This document shows positions 1 to 13,300 of a DNA stretch of 64,000 bases, in pieces. The stretch comes from Anticarsia gemmatalis (Eukaryota; Arthropoda; Insecta; Lepidoptera; Erebidae), in the NCBI RefSeq assembly GCF_050436995.1, contig NC_134745.1, forward strand, positions 6,262,001 to 6,326,000. The letters run 5' to 3'. The position numbers were made by a program, and so were the translations under genes. Under the pieces are notes generated by a model, which was given only the letters and a program-made list of their open reading frames with translations, did no database searches and was not told the DNA's origin. Numbering within the stretch: the stretch's first letter is position 1; each line of letters starts with the position of its first letter.

Positions 1-286
1 ATGACTCCTTTCTAAAGTGTGCTGTGCAATTATTTATAACATTCGTTGCATATGAACTATAGCATATTATACAGGAATTACACTATCAAATTGCGACTAC
101 GGCCATTGTAACCTGCAGAAGATAAAATGCATGTTTACTACTTAATTCCCGTATAATGCATTATAAGAAACATGCAACGCGTGGTTAACTTCATTTTATA
201 ACAATACGACAATCGTAAAGGTACCTAACATTTGAATTTATAACAATTGAACGTATTGAATTACCTATACCGTTTTAATTTGTTAG

Positions 287-3200
287 GTGGCGCTCTAAAA
301 GCCATGCTTGGTGTACTAAGTGCCTTGGTTGCGGCCGATGTAGCTGGTTGCTCGCGCCGCGAATTGCTGGCACTCCTTGTCGCTCCAGTACACCGTCTTC
401 ACGAACACAATGCGTCTGCACATCACATCAAACAGGTACTCTAATATTTTTATGATGTTAGCCATTATTTTCTGTTCCATATTAAGTAATTGTAATGATT
501 AATATGATATGTAATATTTGATTATCTTTAATGGAGGTTGATTTTTTATTTTATGGACATATCAAGTGTATAAATCGGAGATAATCGCTAGAAGGTACCT
601 ACTTCGTTTTGTGCCTCATGTTTCATTTTTGCATCTTATAATTACTGCTCTGCTACTACAATGTCGTTAAGTTACCATTTATTTTTTATTTTATTTTACA
701 ACATTTTTCTTAATACTTATTCATATTCAATAGTTTTCCCCTTTGCATATTTTATTTTTATTTTTCAATAACGTGTTGTGACGGTCGACCACTGAAGTTG
801 TCTTCTCAGGCGTTCCACTCGCTGGCCAAGTGCGTGGCGGCCGTGGTGGTGGAGGGCGGCTCCGACGCCCTGGAGGTGGTGCGCGGGTTCCTGCGGGACG
901 CGGCGCAACCCGCCTCCGATGCTCATCACATGTTTGCGCTACTCGCTCTCGCTGAGATTGGAAGACATTTGTAAGATCATATTCATGTTTCTTAATTACT
1001 TACACTGTTTGACCATCGCTAACAAATGAATATGGCATGGTGTAGTTATTAATAACTAAGAATTTTCATAGCATAAACACTTATTTCACTAGTTTATTAA
1101 AGATAATTGAGGAACACTATTGACTCTTTCCCCTTCCTGTGATCGTATAAATTAAGTGCTATTTCCTGCTCACAGATTCTATAATTGTGATGTATTTTTC
1201 TTATTAAAAACGCGTTCTTGATACTTTTACAGAGATCTAAGCTCCATACCGAACTTGAAAGAAGTCCTCCTGAGTTCATTCACCCCTTCATCGGAGGAGG
1301 TGAAATCTGCCGCAAGCTACGCGCTCGGCTCCGTCGCGGTCGGCAACCTGCCCGAGTTCCTGCCTTTCATACTGGGCGAGATCGAAGCACAGCCCAAACG
1401 ACAGTACTTACTGTTACACTCATTGAGGGAGGTAAGGAAATATGCGAAAAAATATCCTTCTTATATTATTTGTACTTGTATATCACGTTATTTAAAATAT
1501 TCTTTGTGTTTTGTTTAGATAATCTCTTGCGAATCCTGCACTCCCGAGGGAGTAGAAGCTCTAAGGCCGTTCATTCCCGAAATTTGGGTACAGCTTTCCA
1601 AACACTGTCAATGCGCGGAGGAAGGATCTCGTAATGTCGTAAGTAACTCTCCATATTTCAAAAATATTTTTGTGCTGTGAAATAAATGTCACTGAAAATC
1701 GTTTTGTGTTTCAGGTTGCCGAATGCTTAGGAAAATTATGTCTATTAGAGCCTAAAGACTTATTACCACACCTGAAGGAATTCCTCAAATCACCCGAGCC
1801 ACTTACAAGGACAACTGCTGTCACGGCCGTCAAATTCACAATTTCAGATCAGGTACAATACATATTGTATTTACCATACTATAAGTATTATTTCCTAGTT
1901 CGACAATTTAAATTGCTTTCTTCGCAGTGTAAGCGTGTATATTAATGAGCATTTTAAGACTGTTCACAAGTTTTAGTTAGTCACGGCAAATTATCTATTT
2001 TCATATTATTTTGTTTCATATTTAATTTGACTTTATTATTTGTTCACCAGCCACAAGCTATCGACCCGCTGCTCCGCGGTTGTATGTCAGAGCTGTTAGT
2101 ACCGCTGCGTGATCCTGAACTGGGCGTACGACGCGTAGCACTAGTTGCCTTCAACTCTGCTGCCCACAACAAACCTTCCCTCATCAGAGACTTGTTGCCG
2201 CAAGTACTGCCTACCATCTACAGCGAGACCAAAGTTAAGGTAAGGTGCATTTAGTAAATAAAAAGTTATAAAAAAGGTGGTACTGTCTTCTAAGAGTACA
2301 AGAATACAGGTGTTTTTATTAAATATGCAGTGAAATTGTAGTGTAAAATCAGAACGCTATATCAGCATGGAAGGTATTTTTGGTGTGTCTTAACTTAGTT
2401 TCATAACAGTTATTGTGTTATGTTGCCATCTATTTTGAATTGTGCAAGCTCTAGCGTATGAATGAATGCGTGTACGTAAAGGTTTCATATACGTATATCT
2501 ACTATTCCTATCCAGATTATATTTAAAGTTTATATTTACATATTATATACATATATTTTGCATATATTTATATTTACATTTTCTTAGGAAGAGTATTCAT
2601 AAAGGTCTATTTATTACGTATTATTTATTATAACCATATATTTTGTTCACAGAAAGAGCTTATTCGAGAAGTTGAAATGGGTCCATTCAAGCACTCAGTG
2701 GACGATGGCCTAGACCTAAGGAAGGCGGCGTTTGAATGCATGTACACATTGTTGGGCACGTGCCTGGACCGTCTCGATGTGTTTGAGTTCCTACGACATG
2801 TGGAGGATGGACTACGTGATCACTATGATATTAAGATGCTTACGTATCTCATGTGTGCAAGACTGGCTCAGCTTTGCCCGACTGTTGTTCTACAGAGTAA
2901 GTGCAAACTTTGAATAGTTATTTGTTTTATAACAGTTACTCGTCTATATGCTCTTTTTTAATGAAGTTTCTGGACAAATATCGTATTAAAATATTACAAT
3001 TTTGTGTTTTTGTACAAATCAAGTAATTGAAAATGATATGCTATGTGATATAAAAGGTTATTGACTGTGTGTCAGCGTTTACAGTAATTTCAATAAGGAA
3101 ATGATACTAACATTGTGTTTTTTTATTTATGCAGGGTTAGAAAGCTTAGTGGAGCCATTAAGAGCGACATGCACAATGAAGGTAAAGGCGAACTCAGTGA

Positions 3201-3742
3201 AACAGGAGTACGAGAAACAGGATGAACTCAAGAGGTCCGCGCTCAGGGCGGCCGCCGCACTCCTACAGATACCAGAAGCAGGTAAAATGACAATCATACC
3301 AAGGGCCCTAAGACTCGCTGGCTTGTTTTATATTGATTTACTAGCTGACCCGCGCAACTTCACATGAGAGAATGGGTCATATTTTCCCCGTTTTTGGAAC
3401 ATTTTTTACTGGTATTCTGCTCCTATTGGCCGAAGCGTGATGTTATATAGCCTATAGCCTTCCTCAATAAATAGGCTATCCAACACTTAAATACTTTTTC
3501 AATTCGCACTAGTAGTTTCTTTGCTTCACCAGTAGATTAGCGCGGTCAACCAAACGTATAGATATTTATGACTTTTACTAACCAGTGTCTCTTTTTGGTA
3601 TTTTACAGAAAAGAATCCTCACTTGATGGACTTCGTGACCCAGATCAAATCGTTCCCCGACCTACAGCCCATCTTCGAGTCGATCCTGAAGGACTCGACG
3701 GGCGCCGGCGGCGTCGACTCCAACCTCATGGACCAGAGCTAG
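287..3742 (+). CDS. Cand1: Cand1 (cullin-associated NEDD8-dissociated protein), C-terminal nine exons
   Basis: CAND1 binds un-neddylated cullin-RING scaffolds and exchanges their substrate receptors. Exons, all GT-AG with matching phases: 287-435, 810-970, 1233-1431, 1519-1638, 1715-1852, 2051-2239, 2653-2896, 3135-3281, 3609-3742 (TAG). They encode about 493 residues; the family is about 1,230 residues long, so roughly the last 40% is here and the 5' exons lie left of the window. Diagnostic stretches are SSEEVKSAASYALGS, PKRQYLLLHSL, NSAAHNKPSLIRDLL, KELIREVEMGPFKH and KVKANSVKQEYEKQDELKRS, which match the C-terminal HEAT repeats that clamp the cullin C-terminal domain. The last residues are Gly/Ser-rich and end in DQS. 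The gene is convergent with the coiled-coil gene at 4375. Its last intron holds a dispersed repeat. The upstream reading frame from 247 is intron; the acceptor is the AG at 285-286. Confidence 0.95.
3341..3566 (+). repeat. Dispersed lepidopteran repeat (CTAGCTGACCCGCGCAAC family), copy 1
   Basis: Lies inside the last intron of Cand1. It begins CTAGCTGACCCGCGCAACTT and continues with the family's shared blocks (TTTTTGGAACATTTTTTACTGG, CTCCTATTGGCCG, AATAAATAGGCTATCC and a GATTAGCGCG block near the end). The same order of blocks is seen near 29.8, 31.0, 32.7, 51.3 and 61.7 kb. It is diverged and non-coding. The class is uncertain; it is a short non-autonomous element. Confidence 0.8.
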
Positions 3743-4374
3743 CCGCTCTCGAACGCTCACCTTCGCATTTATTCTCTCACTGCGACCAATATGGCCCGAG
3801 GTTCTATTTTATTTTGATCTATTTTGTTGTTTCGTTTTTGTAAGAATGCATATTATTTTTCATTCATGTCAAATGTAAAGATGATTGAAATTGAATAGAA
3901 GTTTAGTTAAATACTATACTTTGATTTCGCTTTTTATTGAGGTTAACTCGTGTGTGTTAAATGACTAACGCGTTTGATTCAACAGCTTTATTATAAAGTT
4001 ACAAAGTACATAACTAAAACATCAGCACTGCTATTCGTTCTTGACGTTAAATATTAGTTTACGTCGGGAATTCTCGCGATGCTCATAGGATACTAAGGAC
4101 GTAGGAATATTTAGGTGACGTCACAGTCGACATAACTATAATGTGACGGCGGATATTAATCTCGCATAACTATCGACAGATCGACGAATCGGGACGCAGT
4201 TCTTAAATGCTTTTATAATTTAATAGACATTCTAATAGAATGGTAGTGTTGTATCGATAGTTATACGGAATAATTTATTTTATTGATATGTATTGTGATA
4301 TTACAAGCTATGTGGAAAAATCATAGGAAAATGGATAAATACACTATAATGAAGTGAAATCTTTATAGTATCAG
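3743..4374. other. Convergent 3' flanks of Cand1 and the coiled-coil gene
   Basis: No coding potential was seen. The stretch contains the 3' untranslated sequence of Cand1 (+) and of the SOGA/MTCL-like gene (-). A minus-strand AATAAA (TTTATT on the plus strand at 3987-3992) is the likely polyadenylation signal of the coiled-coil gene. Confidence 0.6.
3987..3992 (-). terminator. Candidate polyadenylation signal of the coiled-coil gene
   Basis: AATAAA on the minus strand about 385 bp after the stop codon at 4375. A further AATAAA lies near 3930. No cDNA evidence is available. Confidence 0.4.
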
Positions 4375-7300
4375 TTATTTTCCTTTCCTCTTCGCCGCGG
4401 GGGTGGCACTCGCTGGTCTCGGCACATCCTGTGAGTTCACAAATGATAATATAAGCTAAATATTTCTGTGTACGAATATGTAGCCAAATAAATGTGAGGT
4501 AATAGTAGGTTTTCTTTACTTGTCGTTGTCCTAACTGTAAAATACTATAGTGTAAAAGTTACCGGTTTAGCAGGTGATGACCGTGTGAGCGTGGAGCTAC
4601 TAGCAACTCGTAGTGGCGGCCGCGACGATGTACTGCTCATACTGCCCATCGCACTCGCTGGCCGTTCGGGACTTTGCTCTTTGCTATAACACAAAACATC
4701 ATTAATAAATATATAGTATTGCATTTTTTTATGACAATATTGTTTATGTTGTGTAATATACCTGTTGCCGCGTGACATTTGTCCCTTTCTGCTGAACATA
4801 TCTGAGAGGCGACCTCGCAAATCTCGTCTACTGCCCGCGGCGCTCATATCTGAATCTGAACCCTGGTAACAGAAAGTAATAGAATAAGTTAATAGAAAAA
4901 TCGACAAAGAACATGTAACAGACACCGAAATCTTTTACGGTACACGAACGCCTGTCTTTGTTAAAAGTAGGTAGTAGCTGTAGTAGTAGGTAGGTATGGT
5001 ATATGGACAAGTAAATTTCTGTCCCAAGGGCGTTAAAAGACTGACCTACGTGTGCCAAATATTCGGTTAGTGAGAACATCTGCTTACCTGCGAAACCGTG
5101 CCTATCGGTCTGAAGTCTACAACTCCTGTGGAATCAACTTGATCGTCAATAGAACGAGATTTTGTCAGCTTCTTTAATTTGCCAAATATACTCTTCTTTT
5201 TCTTCTTCTCTGAAGGCAACACTTCACTCTGAGCTGATCCTCCTGACAACCGACTGGAAGATAAAATAATAAAAGAGTGTTAAAAAAGTTTAATGATATA
5301 GGTAAGGTTCTAAAGTAGTTTTGAAATACCAATGATTAAAATACTGACCTATCGAGACTAGTATCCCTTTGCATTGTGAATAGGCGTCCATCATCTCCAT
5401 CAAGCGACTGCATTGAGGATACACTACCCTCATCCATAGACTTCCATATCGAGCCCTATATTAAAAAAAAACATTTATTATGACATATTACGAAGCAGAT
5501 TTGACCACTGCTTACATCTTTACAATTCAAGGTTTTAGTTAAGTTTGCAGTAGGTTACCTGTTCTTTAGTAGTTTGTTCAAGAGATATTGATCGTTTCTT
5601 GAGTGATGGGGCTCGAGAGGGATTTCGTGTGGCCGGTGACACTGAGAGTGTATCTCTGGGCTCCGTTGACATAGCTCTGCAAAGATAATTTAAACTTGTA
5701 AAGTGAACTTTAATGGCCTTGTATTAAACATCAAAATGCGAAAACATTTGTTGAAAGTTATGTTACCTTCTGGCGGTGGCTTGATGTCTGCGCTGTCGTT
5801 CAGCTATCCTCGATGCTCGCAGCTCATCAGTCAAGCGTCGCAAGCGAGCGGCAGTGTTCGCAGCCTCCATACCATTGGTGCCTGTCTCCGGTGTGGCTGA
5901 TCGTGATCGAGACTTTGATGACTGCGAAATAAATATTATTAAGATGAGGACAAATTACATCTTATCAATGGTTTGTATACTTATTAGGGAAGGTAAGGTT
6001 TTGTATAGAGCTTGGTTTACTAGCAAATCTATTGTTTGAGAAAAACAACATAAAATGTCATTTAGTATGGTCTGTAACATGTAGTATGTAGTCAATAAAT
6101 TTGTTAATGTTTCTTACCCTATTCCTTCTTGGTGGAGTGGGCGTTGCTAACGTCTTCTCTGGTTTGACTGATGCGTCTGATCGGAACAGCTCGGGACTCT
6201 GTTTCATTAAGTCGTCTATTGTCTCTAGTAGTTGCGTTATTATTCTATCATCCTCCTAAAATAAGAAATTATGTGAATTAGTATGCGAAAACTTTTCATC
6301 ATCAGTCATATTTTTGTAATGGTTTTTTGGCTTACCTGCTGTGCCCGTTTCAGTGAACCAACAAGAAGTTTGTTCTGATCGCGGTCACGATCATGACGTT
6401 CTTTGTCGCGACGTAACTTCTCGTTAGCTGTGCGCAGCTTAGCGTGGGCATCACGCAACTCGAGCAAATCACATTGCAATTCTGTCACCTGGAATACAAT
6501 CAAAATGAAACGTTAATAATATAGTCGGAATCATTTACTAATTGGTATGGACAGTAGTGGCAACGTATTTACCTTCTTCTTCGCCTCTTCGGTTTCTTCC
6601 TCAGTTGTTCTCTTCAACTGTTCTATCCGTCTCTTCATGTCTAACCTCTCTTTTTCTCTTTCACGTTCAATCTGCAATTTATAATTGTCCATTATACCGA
6701 TTTCTGTCGAAAGGTAATCCTACGTAATTTGTTGTTAGTTGATGTACCTCAAAGAGTGTCTGTCGAAGGTCTCGAGCGAGCGTAGAGGTTTCTTGCAGCA
6801 AACGTTGTTGCTCATCACGTTCCTTGTGCCAAGCAAGCTCCATTCGCGTTGCAAGACCTGCCACGCGTGCTCTTCCCGATGACAGCAATCTTTCTTCTTC
6901 GTACTGTGTAAAAGCATTCATTAGAATCAAGTCATTTAATTTAGTTTGTATGAAATAAGTTTTGATTATACCTCGTTGAGTCTGGATTGCATTTCAGCAA
7001 AGCGAACTTCAGCTGCAGACCTTTCACTAACGAGCTCGGTGTTAAGTTTGGAAGCCAATAGACGAGCTTCGCATAGCTCATCCTCCAAGCACGCCGTCTG
7101 CTGCTCCAGTGTCGCCACTTTGTTGCGGTATTCCTCCTAAGCAAAAATAAAAGTTATTTTTACTCAGAAAACTCCTTTCTAAAGTTTTCATGTGGTTCGT
7201 TTGTTACCTCATCAGTACTAGATATTGATGTTCTCGGTGTTCTAGCGTTCTTTTCACCGTTCTTAATCTCTGACATCGACTTCTGTGCTGCATCCAACAT

Positions 7301-10300
7301 CTGTTTATAGTTGTCTCTTTCTCTCCTGAATCTTGATACCTAGAATTCAAGTAATGTTGTTAATATTTTTAGACAGACACAGACATTTTGAGAAACGACA
7401 ATAGCTATTTGATAATCCTTAGTCTTGTACCTGGTTGTGCAGCGATTTCAATTCTTCCCTCATAGTATTCATCTGGCCTTCATATCGCAACTTCATTTCT
7501 CCAAGCTCATGCTTCCTTGACGCTTCAGCCTGTTCAAGTCTTGTATTCAGAGCGGACAATTCGCCTTCTAATTCTGCATTTTCTGTTGTCAAGTTCCTCT
7601 GAATCTTGGACACTCTTTCGTAGTCTTCCAGTTTTCTTCTGGCCTCCTCCAACTATAGTAAAAAAAAGGCAAATTGTATTTGATGTCTGTACTTTACTAA
7701 ATAATATACTTAATGAATGTTCTCGTGATGAGTTCTTTACCTCTTTCTTGGCTTGATCATGGTGATGTTCCAGAACATCTCGTTGGTCGTTTGCGGTACG
7801 CAATTCACGCTCCCGTTGCTCCAATTTAGCGTTCAGCCGCGCACGTTCGACCTCCCAACCACCACCACAAAGGCGATCTTGTAGTGATGATATCGAGTTC
7901 TACAAAATAAAGACAAATTAACTTGCAGGTGCCATGTATGCAGCTTTTCTTAACGCTTAGTATATTTAGATGTAGTTACCTGGAGTTCAGTCTTTTCTTT
8001 AGTCCACGCTGAAGACTGCGTCTCATAGTTGTCTTGAAGAGTTTTTATTTCATCTAATGCTGAATTTAGTTCCTTCTGGACATGTATTAGTTCACTGTAA
8101 CAAAACAAAGTAAAAAGTAATATAGCACTTCTGTATAAGTAAAAAATGTACGCATAAATGAAAAGTTTAATAATTTCTTACCCTTGAGCCTGTTCTTTTT
8201 CTACGGTTAGTCTAGCTTTAGTTACGACATGCTCCTCCTCTAATATTTCGTATTTGCCAGTCAATTCTTCGTATTCAGCTTTCTCTACAGCAAGTGAATG
8301 CTCCAGTTCTGAAATTATTAAAATGTATTTTAGGATGTTCGGTTAGTAGTAGTCGGTCGTAGATGTCTTAAAACAATAGTATTCTTTACTAACTTTTAAC
8401 AGTTTCTTCATATTCCTGTTTGAGATCAGATATTTTCTTAGCACCAGCACCGGATGATTGTTCCAGAATTTTCAGTTTGCCCTTGAGTGTTGCCAGCTCA
8501 GCTTCTTTATTCTTAATGTCTTTGTCGTGCGCGGTACGCATGCGCTCGATCTTTTTGCGTTCAGCCTACAAATAAAAAAATGTTAGAAGTTCTGTGGAGT
8601 ATACGACGTTTCTTCTACATAGTTGTAAGACAAGTACCTGTAAATCTGTGTCCATTTCGGAAGCTTTACTCTCCCAGTAACTGGATTCTTTCTTTTCTGC
8701 TTGTAATTTGCTGTCTTGATCCTTCTTAGCATTTTCTAACTTAGTTATCTCAGACTTCAATTGTGACATTTCGGATTGTAGAGTTGTAAGTTCCTTCTGA
8801 GTCGAGTTCAGATCTTGTTTGACATTTCCTAATTCCACCTGCTTCTCTTCAAGATCTCTAGTTGTTCTCTCTAACTTATCCTGCATTTGTGCCATTTCAA
8901 CTGACGATATCGCTTCATCGTACTTTTGATTGGAAGTATCTCGTAAGGCTTCCTCCTGCAATTACAAAAATTAAGATATTAGTATTTATAAATAACTGGA
9001 TTTCTTCGTCACAGACAATCGGTTCAAAATCTTTCAAACGGCGCTATGAGGCTTGGAGATAATGCTTGGTCATGCATGTCAAAGAATAATATATGGAAGC
9101 AGTTCTAGTTTCTAAAGGCTTAAATTTAAAAGGGGAAACGCAGTCTATGGGGCCAAATATGCTTTGCACGCAGGGGAGAGAGTAACCCAAATACCAGTTG
9201 TTTAATGTGAATTTCTTTGGCAGCTATAGTTGATTCCAAGTTAGTTATTTTATTCTCGTAGTCGTCTTTCATTTCTTTAATATCAGATTCTAATGATATA
9301 AGTTTACTCTCGGTCTTAAAGAGTTTTGCTTGCATTTGATCTTTTTCACTAGTGTAATCAATAGAAATACGCCGATGGCTATCGGCTAATGCTCCGGTCT
9401 GCTCCTTCTCTTGAGAAAGCTAGTGTTAATAAAAAATGAGGATTATTACAATATACGTAGACAATGAGACATTTAATATGACTAGATGACTTATTCGTAA
9501 TGAATTGTTATTCTTTCGTACCTCTTTCTCTAATTTGGCGACGCGATCTTTTCTGACGGCTAGTTGTTTCTCAATTCGTTTATATTTCTCATCGGCCTCC
9601 TTCAATTTCTTTTCTAACTCACCTATCTTTTTAGCTTTGTCTCCAACCTGGAAATATTATCGCTCAATGTACACAGAACTTATAAGCACGATTCACACAG
9701 ACAGCGGGTGTGTTTAGGGCGCGTGCCAGCACAGATGTACGGCGGGTCCAATTACTTGTATTCATACGGACATACCACATGTATATTTGTATGTAGATAC
9801 TTGCCTCTTTGAGCAATTTCTGTTTGTCCTGTTCTAATTTATTAACAAGTTCAACTTGTTTTTTCAACTTTTCAATTTCTTTGTCTTTAACATCCATATC
9901 CTTCTTGAGGTCTTCAATTTTCTTCATGCAGTCGGACATTGTCGTTTGTAATGATGTTGCATTTTCTGTAACAAGTGCGTTAACGTTATCGTATTAGTAC
10001 ATACATACATAATTTCAAGCCTGTTATAATCGTTTTTATTTCGCCATATTTTATTTTACTATTAGTTTAAAAATTACGATTTATAATTCACTTACTGAGA
10101 TCAGAATTGAGTTTGTTTATTTGTGACTCCAAATTAGCTTTCTCCTCTTGTAGAGTTTTACATTGATTCGATACATTATTGTTTTCTTTCTCTAGTGTTT
10201 TTAATTTCTTGTTTATATCTGTTTTATCACCTTCTAACTTTGTATTGAGGTCCTTTAGTTTAGCAATCTCAGTTTGTAACCGATTCTTCTCATTCGTGAA

Positions 10301-13300
10301 CTCGGAGTCATTTCTGGATAGTTTCGATCTTACATCTTCAATGTCTTTCTCTAATTGTGCTCTTGTACTTATTTCAGTGCCGGAGAGGCCAGCGTTTTTC
10401 ATAATCACATACATTTCTCCTAAAAACAAAGAAAAACACAATAGTTTATATACTTGAAATACAATATATAGACCCATGATTTGTAAAGGTGTATACGTTA
10501 CCTATTTCATTTTCTAATTCGTCAACCATCTTCTTCATTTGTAGTTTGGTTGTCAAATCAGTAGGCTTCTTTGGAACTCTCGGTTTGAACGATTTGATTG
10601 CATCTTCTTTCAAGGCTTTCAATGAGGCTTGTAATTGAGCTTTTTCTTTCTCCGCCTGTTAATACAACCAAAAAATTAAGACACCTAATTTCTTCGTGTG
10701 CTAAAGCAATTAGAACTATAATATTTCCCATTACCTTGTTGAAGCTTAGTTTCAATTTGTCTAATTCTGTTTTAAGTGCGTCACTATCTTTTTTGTTATT
10801 AAGTTCTCCACCAAATCTAACCTTCTTAGGTTCTATCTTCTCATCTTTTTCCTTATTTTCAAATTCTTTTATTTTTCCTAGAGCTTCTTGTAGTTCTTTT
10901 TCTAATTGACTTATTTTTGTTGCACTTTGTTCTATTGATTTATCGGATTTTAAGGACTTGGCGTTCTTTAATAGCTGTAAATAAGGATTACGCATTAAAT
11001 AAAATGCAATTTACGAAACAAACTGTACTTGTTGTACTGATAGTAAATTATCGCTTTACCTGTAACTTTTTGTTTTCTGCTTGCAGTTTCTCGTTATCAG
11101 CTTCTAAGCTCTGTGTCTTGGAACGTAGTACGTTGGCTTCCTGTTCTATGACTTGGAGTTGTCGTTTAAGGTCGACGTTTTGTTGGTCGCCGTCCAGTGA
11201 CCTAAAATGGTTTGATTTAGCAAATTGTATGGTATGTGTTCATATGTATGTATATGAAAAACAGTCGGTTCAACTTACTTGCTTTTGATGAGTGAGGCTT
11301 TTGGCTTCTTTTGTGCTAGGCTAAGTTCAGCGTGTAGTCTTTCACAATCTCGTTCTTTTTCTATAAGTTTCTTCCTTAAATCTGCTATTTCGTCTTCTAG
11401 TACCTTAAGAGTAAGAAAAGCATGATTAGCATTGTGCGATCCAGTTAAAGTGTATGTTAAGGTATTTATTTTGTATACCTTGACTTTTTCTGCTGCTAGA
11501 TTATTGCCCTTAGCATTGGAAGTCCTACGAAGGGTGACAGTTGAATTCGTTTTTGGTTGACTGGCGATTTTATCCGTTAGCTCTTTGACTTGTTTCTTCA
11601 GAGAATCCCTGTCTTGCTCCATTTCCTCCACCTTTCGTCGTAGTACTGATGCCTCCTATGAAGATTTTTATGAATTAGTCTCATGTAATTATTCTAGAGA
11701 GATGTAATTCTGAGTGATATTTCGCTAATAAATATTATGAAGTATGCACCTGTTCGTTAAGTTCAAGTAAGAGACGAAGTTCAGCTGGATCTTCTTCGTC
11801 TTTTCCACCTTTTTCGTTAATATCAAGTTTATTTGATGGAGGCGTTGGTGACAGCTTACGACCTACAAATTATTTGGTATAAAGTTATATTTTAATGTAT
11901 TTAGGAACAACAAAATAAAAAGCTTGTAAAACGTTTAGTAAATTATGCAAAGGTTTTTGGTGAAAATTAGTAAAACTCAATGAAACAACAATTGTTCCTT
12001 TGGCGAATTTTGAGCAATGTAGTGGATATGTTTATAAACCCAAACATTGTAATAGATTTGAAAAGGTCTAATACTGACTGGAGAAAATGGCTACCATCGA
12101 TACGCCGTGTAACTCAATACATTGACAAGCGTGTTAGTATACATCAAGGAGTAAAGGTTTGTTATGAATTAATGGTTATGCAAGTATACAATGAAAAACA
12201 TGATGAAACACAACCGGGTTTTGATGTGCACTGGTTTTTCGGAGAGGGTGTTATAAGAAAAACACAATCGATTTTCCACAATATAAGTATATGACGTACT
12301 TCTGGCTTTGGTAGCCATTTTCTTCAGCTGAAGTAGCAAGGACTCATTGTCGTCCTCGACCCGTGACGCAGTTTTACGTAAGTTATTTGCCTGTAAATAG
12401 TAGTTAGTTTAAATTATAGAACAACTAATCATCTATACTACCATGGCCAAAATATGTTCAGAATTCTGTTACGGACATAGATACAGGTGAAGAAAACCAA
12501 CATTTAAAACATGGACAAACTGTAATATGTACCTATATTTGGCATTCTTACAGCCAACGGACTGAATAAAGATACGAAGGGTAAGGGATATGGAGATCGA
12601 GATTCCGGCGTTTTATCTGGAGTAAGAGGGGGGCTGTCCGATTGATCTTTACAAACTATGCCCCTATATTCTAAGGCGTTATTAATGATTTCTAAGTCAT
12701 CCCCAAAAATGTTATCTTCTTCGTTAAGAACGGTAATCGTTTCTGTACAAGCGTCTACATATTCTTTATGACCATTAACAGCTTGTAAGCCTTTGTCACT
12801 GTAAAGCTTAGTGGGCGTCTGCACATTAGCATTTCTTAGTTTCTGTTTGTCAGTTTGTGCAAAGTTATGAATTCCCATAAATTCAGTCTGAATGACCTTG
12901 TTTTTCATGAATGCAGATTCTGTTTGGGTGTACATTTCTAAAAGATCAATAGTGCTTTGAACAATGGAGTCGAGAGTTATCTTCCTAGTGTCAGTCATAA
13001 CATCATGCAGTAAAACGGTGTCCGTCTGACAACCTTCAGAATAACTAACAATAAGATCTTGTGGAGATTGAGTGATTTGGTTTACACCGATCGATGATGG
13101 ACTACTGTCGAGAGATGATAAACTTTTTTCTAATGCGAGTTGCATTTCAAGTATTCTCTCAATAGTTTTCGGTTCGAACTTTTCATTTTCGTTAGCTAAA
13201 AGTTGAGGTGAGATTGGATCAGAACGGGATGATTGTGGAATTAGTTGTGGACGGATTCTTCTGGCTTCGCCGCGATGTCGATATCGACTAGCCTGTTTGA

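Noticed and set aside
247..286. Upstream extension of the first Cand1 frame
   Set aside because: It starts at TTG and precedes a clear acceptor at 285-286; only 287-435 matches Cand1.
1218..1634. 138-codon frame over Cand1 exons
   Set aside because: Wrong frame relative to the exons at 1233-1431 and 1519-1638; a shadow of the coding sequence.
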